Below are positions 23,967-33,100 of a stretch of DNA of 64,000 nucleotides, piece after piece. A program made the translations under genes and the position numbers. Origin of the DNA: Saussurea involucrata. Lineage: Eukaryota > Streptophyta > Magnoliopsida > Asterales > Asteraceae. Numbering within the stretch: the first letter of the stretch is position 1; each line of letters begins with the position of its first letter. The DNA lies in assembly GCA_033807775.1 (NCBI GenBank), contig CM066318.1:85660879-85724878 (forward strand), in the 5' to 3' direction. Under the pieces are notes generated by a model. It was not told where the DNA came from, ran no database searches, and saw only the letters and a list, made by a program, of their open reading frames with translations.

Positions 23967-25230
23967 AAGAAGTTTCTTGGGTCTAGCAGGGTATTACCGG
24001 AGGTTTATCAAAGATTTCTCAAAGATTGCTTCTGCTTTGACCATGTTGACTCGGAAGAATGTAAAGTTTGTCTGGACTAAAAAGCAAGAGTCAGCTTTCA
24101 GAACTTTACGTCAGAAGTTGTGTGAAGCTCCTATTCTTGCACTACCGTAAGGGACGAAAGATTTGGTCGTGTATAGCGACGCATCAAAGATGGGTTTGGG
24201 GTGTGTGTTGATGCAACGAGGCAAGGTAATTGCTTATGCATCAAGACAACTCAAAGAACATGAGAATAATTACCCTACCCATGATTTAGAATTGGCAGCG
24301 GTCGTGTTTGCATTAAAGCTGTGGCGTCATTATCTGTATGGAACGAAGTGCACACTTTACACTGATCACAAGAGCTTGAAGCATGTCTTTGATCAGAAGG
24401 AGTTGAATATGAGGCAGCGACGTTGGTTAGAACTACTTAAAGATTATGATTGTGAATTGCATTACCATCCCGGTAAGGCAAATGTTGTAGTTGATGCTTT
24501 AAGTAGAAAAGAATACAGTGGATGCTTGAAAACGACTAACGCCAGGATTGACGTGACATCAAGTTTGATTGAAAAGATAAAAGAGGCACAAGTAGAAGCT
24601 TTATTGGAAGAAAATCTGAAAGATGAAGTTATGAGCAAACAACATCTTCAACTGACTGAAGATAGCCGTGGGGTCAAGCTGTTCCAAGGCCGTGTTTGGG
24701 TGCCAAAAGTGGGAGGAAATCGGGAGTTAATTCTCGAAGACGCCCACAAGTCTAAGTATTCTATACATCCGGGAAGTACTAAGATGTATAAGGATCTGAA
24801 GTTGCACTACTGGTGGCCAGCTATGAAGTTAGATGTGGCACGGATAGTAGAAAAGTGTATGACATGTTCGTTAGTAAAAGCCGAACATCAAAAGCCTTAC
24901 GGAAGTTTTCAATATTTGGAGATTCCGAAATGGAAGTGGGAGAAGATTACCATGGATTTTGTGACAAAGTTACCGAGGACGCAAAAGGGTAACGACACTA
25001 TATGGGTAATCGTGGATCGATTGGCCAAGAGTGCTCACTTTATGGCTATGAAAGAAGCGTCACAAATAGATAAATTGGCGAAGTTGTATATTGATGAAGT
25101 GGTGTCAAGACATGGTATACCGGTGTCTATAGTGTCGGATCGTGATAGTCGGTTTACCTCGAGGTTTTGGCAGTCACTACAAGAAGAATTGGGTACGAGA
25201 GTCAATTTGAGCACTGCTTACCATCCATAA
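23967..25230 (+). pseudogene. pol: Tekay RNase H and integrase core
   Basis: After the shifted connection segment and a stop at about 24148, RNase H reads VVYSDASKMGLGCVLMQ with HDLELAAVVFALKLWRHYL and TDHKSLKHVF. Integrase follows: a zinc-binding HHCC region (HPGSTKMYKDLKLHYWWP, then KCMTC), first catalytic Asp in ITMDFVTKLP, and second in IVSDRDSRFTSRFW. The frame ends at TAA 25228-25230, just before the conserved TDGQSERTIQ, where a Gln codon is expected. Confidence 0.9.
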
Positions 25231-25992
25231 ACGGACGGGCAAAGCGAAAGAACCATTCAAACTTTGGAAGATATGCTCAGGTCGTGAGTGTTAGACTTTG
25301 GAGGTAACTGGGATACGCATCTACCGTTAGTAGAGTTTGCGTATAACAATAGTTATCACTCCAGTATCGGGAGAGCACCTTTTGAAGCTTTGTATGGTCA
25401 GAAATGTAGAACTCCAGTGTGCTGGTTAGAAGCTGGAGAAAAGCAGTTTGCTGGTCCTGAACTTGTGCAACAAACGGCTGATAAGGTGAAAGAGATTCGG
25501 AAGCATATGAAAGCAGCTCAAGATCGACAAAAGAGTTATGCTGATCCGAAAAGAAGACCGAAAGAGTTCCAAGTTGGGGAGCGTGTAATGCTTAAAGTAT
25601 CCCCGTGGAAAGGCGTGATAAGGTTTGGCAAACGTGGAAAGTTAAGTCCTCGTTTTCTAGGACCTTTCACTATAACTAAGCGAGTGGGACTTCAAGCTTA
25701 TCAGTTGGATCTTCCACCTGAATTGGAAGGCATCCACAATACCTTCCATATCTGCTACCTTCGGAAATGTTTAGCTGAAGAGAATGATGTGATTCCACTT
25801 ACTGACGTAAGGGTGGATGAAAAGAACCGTTGTATGGAAGAACCGGAGACGATTTTAGAGAGGACGGTTAAGATATTACATCACAAGGATGTGGTTATGT
25901 TGAAAGTGCAATTGAAACATCACCGAGGTACTAACGTGACGTTAGAAGCGGAAGAAGATATGAAGATTAGATATCCTCATCTCTTTACCTAG
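25231..25992 (+). pseudogene. pol: Tekay integrase C-terminus and chromodomain-like tail
   Basis: The stretch starts with the TDGQSERTIQ segment carrying the catalytic Glu. A TGA stop occurs near 25287. It continues with LVEFAYNNSYHSSIGRAPFE, then GPFTITKRVGLQAYQLDLPP and IHNTFHICYLRKC, the usual integrase end. The last ~55 codons (ILERTVKILHHKDVVMLKVQ to KIRYPHLFT) are the reduced chromodomain of Tekay elements, which in chromoviruses is thought to guide insertion to heterochromatin. The same tail is the only coding remnant in the LTR array. Confidence 0.88.
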
Positions 25993-26018
25993 CTTTGATT
26001 TAGGGGACGAAATCATTT

Positions 26019-26034
26019 TCAAGTTGGGGATATT
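26019..26034 (+). promoter_or_regulatory. Tekay polypurine tract
   Basis: TCAAGTTGGGGATATT directly precedes the 3' LTR. The same AAGTTGGGGA lies at this place in the array segments. Confidence 0.8.
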
Positions 26035-28297
26035 TTTAACATCTCAAATTTCCATTGTAGTATTTTAATGTGAATGGGGTCTATTTATAATTTAGTCTAA
26101 GTTATGGACTATTTTGTATTTATAAACTCCAGGGTTGATTTGGTAATTTGAACTAAGTTTAAAGTTAATATTGCAAATTAACTTGAGGGACTAGTTGGGT
26201 CAATTGTGAAAGTTGAGATAACTTTATGAGAGGGTAAGCTGATTGAGATATTTCTTATCTCAATCAATTTTTGGTGAAGTCGATCCAGAAGAAAGAAAGA
26301 ACAGAGAGAGAGAAAAGAAGAAGAAATAAGAAGAAAGAATTGGAGTTGTGGTTCTTTTGGTAAGAATTAAGCAATCATCTTCTTGAATCTCTTGATTAGT
26401 TTAGATTTACAATCTGTATTACCTTTTAAATAGGCTACTGAATCGATTGGAGAAAGTTGGAAACGGTTCAAATCAGAAATTGCTATTCAGGTGAGTTCAT
26501 CCTTTTCACTTTGAAATTTTAACAGTTGAAATTAAACCCAGTTTAGTACATAAATTGTCTGAATAAAATGGTATGTCTGTTTGGGAAATGAATCGATTAT
26601 TAAGCTGTATTTAAATGGGTTTCTTTGGAGTTAATTTGATGCGATTTGAAACGAGTCAGTATTGAAGTCCCCAGAATGTGAGAAATCCGGAACTGGGTTT
26701 GGATCCGGAATTGGACCGGTTCCGGTATTGGGTTGAATTCAGGAATAAAGGAGTTCCGGTACATTGGTTCCGGAAATTGGGCTAAGCCTGAAATTGAATT
26801 TATTGGTTTAGCTTCCGGAAGTTGGGCCGAAGCCCGGAACCAATTTCTAATTTACCGGAAGTTGGGCTTGTGATGGACCCGGAATCAACTTCCGGAAATG
26901 GACCGGAAAGATGGGATCCAGTATTTGATGTTCCGGTATTTGGGCTTTTTGGCAATGGATCCGGTATTTCAATAAACTCCCGGAATGGACTAAATTTGCT
27001 TTGGGTTCCAGTATATTAACCAAAACCAGAATGGACCAAAATTTGTTTTGGGTTCCGGTATCAACCAAAATCGGAGTGGGCCTCAATTTAATTTGGTAAT
27101 TAATTTTGGAGTGGGCCGACTTTAATTAATTTGGAAGTGGGTTTAGAGTTCAAATTTAATTTTAAACTTTAGGATACAAATTCTAATTATATTATTATCT
27201 CATTTGGATCAAGGTTTTGGATTATTTTCTAAATAAGAAAAATTTAGAAAATGAACATTGAGGGTAGATTAGATTATCCGGTGCCCTTAGCGTTGAATAT
27301 GTTATGAGAGGTGGTGCGATATGCTGTTATACATATTCACTTAAACTGTAATGGATCCATAGGCACTGTTATTATTTTAACGTGGAATAGGCATAAAGTA
27401 ATTTATAATTCCCGTTGACCTGAAATGTGGAATAGGCATAAAGTAATTTGTAAGGTGTTATGAAATGAGAAATAGGCATAAAGGAAATTGTAATTTCTAT
27501 TTCATTGTGTGATGTGAAATGTGGAATAGGCATAAAGTAATTTGTAATTGCAGTTCACATGGAAATGAAGAATAGGCATAAAGTAATTTGTAATTCTCAT
27601 TTCGTAAGGTAGAAATCGAGGAATAGGCATAAAGTAAATTGTAATTCCTGATTTCTATGGGAAGGTCAGAGATAGGCATAAAGTAACTTGTAATCTCTAC
27701 TTCTAGACCAAGTAATAAGCATAAAGTAACATGTAATTTGTTGGATAAGAGCAATGATCTAGAATTTGCATTGATTCGTAGTAGGCTCTTGATTGTGATA
27801 ATATGACTTACTGAATGTAGTCATATTCATGGGATCGGGTATGTTCCCGTCATTGAGGTGAGCACGTGTACGGTAAGAATGGTGGCGAACAGGTTTGTTT
27901 ATATGTTTTGGATATTTTCAAAGCTGTTAATGTTTTAATTTGAATTTGGATGTTCTCACTAGGCGTAAGCCTAATTGTTCAAATTAAACTTTCTTACCAG
28001 GTACAGGCTCAGGGAAGTAAATGGGATGTGGGACGAGAGCTTTTGAAGTATTCAACTTTTGAGATAAGCGGAGGATTTAGCTAACACAATGAGGCTTTTT
28101 GATGGATTGCTTAGATAACCCAGTTAATCTGATTATAGTTGATATGATTAGATTAATAGGTTATTTGAAGAATTCAATATTTGTAAATATGAACCCTCAT
28201 AGTTAATTCTCTTCTTATATAAAAGTTTGGATGTTATTTTGGTTATAACTTGTTACAAATTGAGGTTCAAATTGACCCTGATTTTTAGGGTGTTACA
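26035..28297 (+). repeat. Tekay 3' LTR
   Basis: This LTR is 2263 bases. Its first bases read TTTAACATCTC, so the terminal TG has become TT. It ends GGGTGTTACA. Numerous substitutions and small indels separate it from the 5' LTR. It contains the CCGGAA cluster (about 26690-27070) and the hairpin array (27377-27744). No gene is seen. Confidence 0.92.
27377..27744 (+). repeat. hairpin array in Tekay 3' LTR
   Basis: Same eight units as in the 5' LTR, except that the right arm of unit 2 is deleted and the arms of unit 8 have decayed. Unit 1 pairs better here (GGAAT with ATTCC) than in the 5' LTR. Confidence 0.8.
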
Positions 28298-28464
28298 CGA
28301 GACTCAGGAAACCCTTCGGAATGAAATCAATCAGCTCACATCAAAACTGTCTACTTTGGCAACAAAAGTGATGCAAGAGCAAGTGAGCAAGTTTCAACTT
28401 CAAGAGAAACTTGACCAACTCCAAAACGAAAAGATAATTTCACCCGAACCTTCCTCGGACTCCT
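28298..28464 (+). pseudogene. gag: Copia-A gag, piece 4 of 5 (coiled coil)
   Basis: About 55 codons in one open frame between Tekay and Athila-1. Helical heptad-like sequence such as ETLRNEINQLTSKLSTLATK and FQLQEKLDQLQNEK is followed by a Ser/Pro-rich end. The frame is continuous with piece 3 if Tekay and one CGAGA copy are ignored. It ends in CTCCT, the target duplication of Athila-1. Confidence 0.75.
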
Positions 28465-28759
28465 TGATAACTCTATTTTTAGAGTTATTATTTCCATTTA
28501 TTTTCCACTTTATTTTGTCAATTTTAGCCATTTCACTTCTAAAAACCCCCATTCTTGGTATGATTTACGAAAACGAGCAAAAGGAGTGAACCATGGTCTT
28601 TAATAAATTATTTGGGGAAGTTTTGGGTGTTTTCTCGATTTTTCATCCGCAGTGACGTATACAGTGCCCACTCCGGTTCCCCACTCTTCGAGCTGATCAA
28701 AAAGAAATCAAAAAGAAACTTTTAGTTGGGATCTAATTTTCTGGAGGAGGAAGGTTCAT

Positions 28760-28963
28760 ATGGCAGAGAAATGGCTGGAGAAGTACAAGGTAGTTCTCAT
28801 TGAAGATAGCATCAAGTACACCTCTTTGTACTTGGAGATTGACTTGGAGAAGGGACCATTGGATAAAAGAATTGCACAAGGAGCTGAATTCTGCCACAAC
28901 TCAGCAGTCTTTACCCATTGGAAGACCCACCTCTTTTATGTAATACCCAACTCCTTCTCCTAG
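28760..28963 (+). CDS. small ORF in Athila-1 U3 region, unknown function
   Basis: A 67-codon frame starting MAEKWLEKYK and ending HLFYVIPNSFS, with its stop immediately before the TATA box. It is not recognisable as any family. The Athila-2 LTR keeps a matching frame (54745-54984) with the same stop position and the segments YLEIDLEK, AVFTHWKTHLF and VIPNSFS. In the C-terminal third, about five of eight differences are silent, a weak hint of coding selection. It lies upstream of the LTR's own promoter, so it would be carried only in the 3' U3 part of the genomic RNA or read from outside. It may be a chance frame. Confidence 0.35.
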   Translation: MAEKWLEKYKVVLIEDSIKYTSLYLEIDLEKGPLDKRIAQGAEFCHNSAVFTHWKTHLFYVIPNSFS

Positions 28964-28971
28964 TATATAAA
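28964..28971 (+). promoter_or_regulatory. Athila-1 5' LTR TATA box
   Basis: TATATAAA, with transcription expected to start some 30 bases downstream. The equivalent in Athila-2 is TATAAAAA. Confidence 0.75.
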
Positions 28972-30058
28972 GGAGCACTTGGGTGCCATTAAATGCATGT
29001 TTGGTTATCATCCTTGAATACTTTTAGTCTCAAATTCTCTCAACTACCACATTAGCTTTAGTCTTTTATTTACTGCAGTAACTAGCTTTAATTTTCAATA
29101 ATTTACTTTCTTAGTTTAAATTGTAGTTCGTATTACACAGTGCAGGGACGACTTCTCGTTCCCCACTGTGAGCAGTTAATTCAAGTCACTTTCAGTTTTA
29201 TTATGTGCAAATCTTCATCTTTTGTTTTCTTTACTTCGGAAATGTTAGGCTAAACATCCTTTGGGATGTAGGAAGGAGAAGTACCTGGATTTTATCAAAA
29301 ATGCTTGAGTAATCTTTATACTTAGAATATTTGTTGTTTTGGTCTTTCATTCTCGATATTTACCCAAGGATGCGAACAAGCTGATCACTTGCAAGGATCT
29401 AAAGTCTAGTTCTTAACTTAGAAATAAGTAGAGCGCAGTGACACGAGCTTGAATGATGCTAGGGGATTCGAAAGAATTCTTTTGACACTTACGAAAGTGA
29501 GGTCGGCACAGTGAGCTAATCTCTGCCCACTGGAGTAGTAGGCAAGCTAATTTGTGTATTAAAAACACTTAGAGTATTTGTCTCTACACATTCCATCGAG
29601 GCCTGAAAAGGTCCATTTAGAGATTACCATTGACAAAACAACAAGTACTAAGAGTATGGGATTTTTATCTAACGGTGTGAGTATTTTGTAACCGGGCTTT
29701 TCTAGCGAAAATGTCCACCACGAATACGAGGATCACTCTAAGGACCGAGTATTTGAGATAAAATTTAGGGAAAATCCAACCTACATTCCTCCTTTTTAGC
29801 ATTTAGTAAATCGTTTCAAGTAGCTATTTTACCAAACCAAACCAAAGTATTATTTTCCTCTCTAGTTGAAACTTGTAAAAGGAGCTCATGAGAACCGTAT
29901 TGTCTTGATTGTCCAGTCTCTGTGGATTCGATTCTGGTATTTTACCAACTATTACTTGCTGTGACGATCATAGTGGACAGTGTACACTTGCACTTCCCAC
30001 TGTGGACAGTTTGCAACCCACTGCGATTAAAACACACATTTCGCACGTAACAAGTTTT

Positions 30059-30076
30059 TGGCGCCGTTGCCGGGGA
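30059..30076 (+). promoter_or_regulatory. Athila-1 primer-binding site (tRNA-Asp)
   Basis: TGGCGCCGTTGCCGGGGA begins six bases after the LTR. Its first 17 bases are complementary to the 3' end of plant tRNA-Asp(GUC), the primer expected for Athila elements. Confidence 0.9.
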
Positions 30077-30154
30077 CTGGCGTGATTTTAAATCTCAAGA
30101 CATTAGTTTTTGTTCGAGCCCGAGTAACTAGTTTTTCTAAGCTGTTCGTATTGT

Positions 30155-33100
30155 ATGCCACGGCGACAACTCGAACATTTGGTTCCAATAGATCTCGAAA
30201 TAGAAAAAACGTTGCGAAAAACACGAAGAAGCAAGAAAACAAATCGACAACCTCCTGTGATCCCCACTGTGAACATGGCTGCAGTACCGCCACCTATAGT
30301 GGAGACCACAATCACGATTGCCGATAACAAAGATCGAAAAATACGGGACTATGCTACTTCCGGAGTTGGTGATTTAAGCTCCGGAATTTTGAGACCCAAT
30401 ATTGTTGCAACGCATTTTGAACTCAAACCGGTGATGTTTCAAATGATCCAAGCCATGGGTCAATTTGGAGGATCGCCATCTGAGGATCCGCACTCGCACT
30501 TAAAATCTTTTTTAGAAATGACCGATTCCTTTCAATTGCAAGGTGTTAGTGATGAGGCATTAAGACTAAGGCTTTTCCCTTTTTCATTAAGGGACAAAGC
30601 AAAATCTTGGCTGAACGCACATGCACCTCACTCGATAACCACTTGGCAAGAGCTTGCCGATAGATTTTTGCAAAAATACTTTCCTCCAACAAGGAATGTT
30701 AGATTTCGAAATGATATAATTTTATTTAGGCAAGAGGAAGATGAGGCTGTTTCGGATGCATGGGAACGATTTAAAGATTTACTTCGAAAGTGCCCACATC
30801 ATGGCATCCCACATTGCATCCAATTGGAGACCTTTTACAATGGTCTTTCCAATGCAGCCAAAATCATCTTAGATGCAACAGCCGGTGGAACATTTACGAG
30901 TATGACTTACAACGAAGGATATCAAATCTTAGAAAAAGTGTCCAACAACAATACCGAATGGTCAAATCCGAGAGCACCCATGTCTAAGACCAACACCATA
31001 GATTCCGAAGCACTCAAAACCATGAACGCACAATTAGTGGCCTTGACAAAAATCGTTTTAAATCAAAATCGAGGCCAAGTCAATTCCGCAACCCATCTCG
31101 CTGATAACTGCTCCCTTTGTGGAGAGGAGCATGTTTTCGACTATTGTCCAGCAAACCCCGAATCTGTTAATGTCATAGGGACCAACCAAAGGAACAACCC
31201 TTATTCGCAGACTTATAATCCAGGTTGGAGAAATCATCCGAATTTCTCTTGGTCCGGTAATCAAGGACTCCAACCCCAAGGACCGAGTCACATCCAGCAA
31301 AGACCATACAATCCCCCGGGATTTCAGCAACATCACAGTGGGCAATCCCCACATCACAGTGGGCAGTCCCCACAACCATACCAACCACGATCCAACCAAC
31401 CAGCTGAGGCTCAACAATCGATCGAGTCGATTCTCAAAGGTTTTATGAATCAAACCCAAGCAGCCATTAGGAATATAGAGACCCAAGTAGGACAGCTAGC
31501 CGTTGAAGTTAAGAATAGACCACCAGGAACGTTACCGAGTGATACCGAGCAAGCTAGAGTGATAGGAAAAGGACCAGAACATGTCAAGTCCATAACTTTA
31601 AGGAGTGGAAAGGATCTGAAAAATATCATTTTTGAATCTGATGATTCGCCTCAAAAACCCACTGTGAGCACCACAGTGGGCACTCCTCAAGTCACTGTGA
31701 TCCCCACAGTGGGGACCGACATCCCTGACCTTCCCACTTTTGGACCTGTCCCAAAGACTACTGTTCCAAAGCCAATACCACAGCAAACTCAGATTGACCC
31801 ACGAAACATTCCATTTCCTCAAAGAATGAAGCCTAAAAATGTCGATGTTCAGTTTAAAAAATTCTTAGACATTTTTAAGCAACTTCACATTAACATACCC
31901 TTGGTAGAAGCTCTCGAGCAGATGCCAAGCTATATTAAATTCTTAAAAGATATTTTGAACAAAAAGAGGAAGTTGGGTGAATTTGAAACTGTGGCGTTGA
32001 CCGAAGAATGTAGTGCCCTCCTAACAAGCAAGATTCCACCTAAGTTGAAAGACCCGGGTAGTTTCACCATTCCATGCATTATAGGAGGACAAGAAGTAGG
32101 CCAAGCACTCTGTGATTTAGGAGCTAGTGTCAACTTGATGCCTTTGTCCATTTTTAACAAGTTAGGGATTGGAGAGGCTAGACCCACAACCGTGACATTA
32201 CAACTAGCCGACCGATCCATTGCCTACCCCAAGGGAAAAATAGAAGACGTTTTGGTCCAAGTGGATAAATTTATCTTCCCCGCCGATTTTCTTGTTTTAG
32301 ATTATGAGGCCGATAAAGAAATCCCAATCATCTTAGGACGTCCGTTTCTTGCAACCGGACGTACTTTGATCGATGTGCACAAAGGAGAACTCACGATGCG
32401 AGTTAATGACCAAGAGGTAACTTTTAATGTTTTCAAATCTCTCAAATATATAGACACCGAAGATTGTTTTGCCTTAAGTTCGATTTATGAAACCCACAAT
32501 TTTGGCAATTTGCCCACAGTGGGGAGTACAGTTCCCACAGTGGGGATTGACAGTGAGCACTCTGAATCAGAGAGTAATGACACTTTTAAGGATGAGTGTA
32601 ATGAAATGGTTGCAGCTTTTGAACCTTTGGACTTCAAAGATAGAGATGTTCAATCCCCTTCAATAGAACAACCTCCCGAGTTAGAGCTTAAACCATTGCC
32701 TTCCCATTTAAAGTATGCTTATCTCGCTAAGGATAATAAACTTCCCGTCATTATCTCTTCCAAACTTAGTGAGAAACAAGAACAACTTCTGATTGATTTG
32801 TTGATAAAGCATAAGGGAGCAATTGGTTGGACCATAGCGGACATTCGAGGGATTAGCCCCTCTTTATGTCAACATAAGATTAACTTGGAGAGTGACCACC
32901 CGGGGAAAGTCCAACCCCAAAGAAGGTTGAACCCCATCATGAAGGAGGTAGTTAAGAAAGAAGTCTTGAAATGGTTAGATGCCGGTATTATCTATCCCAT
33001 TGCCAGTAGTAGTTGGGTGAGCCCCGTTCAATGTGTCCCTAAAAAGGGAGGAACAACAGTGGTTAGAAATGAAAAGAACGAACTCATTCCAACTAGGACT

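Larger units (their letters stand above)
18967..28297 (+). mobile_element. Ty3/gypsy Tekay-type chromovirus, degenerate
   Basis: The 9331-base element is flanked by perfect CGAGA duplications (18962-18966 and 28298-28302). LTRs are 2273 and 2263 bases and clearly diverged. Order: 5' LTR, primer site, gag, protease, reverse transcriptase, RNase H, integrase, chromodomain-like tail, purine tract, 3' LTR. All genes are broken, and many stops sit where CAG, CAA or CGA codons are expected. It is therefore an old insertion that cannot make its own proteins. Confidence 0.93.
28465..30052 (+). repeat. Athila-1 5' LTR
   Basis: This LTR is 1588 bases, from TGATAACTC to CGCACGTAACA. Near the start, ATAACTCTA and TAGAGTTAT (28467-28488) form a 9-bp stem with a TTTT loop. 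It includes a small open frame just upstream of the TATA box and several CACTGTG/CACAGTG motifs, three of them in the last 90 bases. The remainder is non-coding. Confidence 0.95.

Noticed and set aside
22837..25992. programmed frameshifting in Tekay pol
   Set aside because: The shifts lie at domain interiors with no slippery site, and stops accompany them; simple decay explains them.
30059..30076. tRNA gene fragment
   Set aside because: It is the primer-binding site complementary to a tRNA 3' end; no cloverleaf is present.
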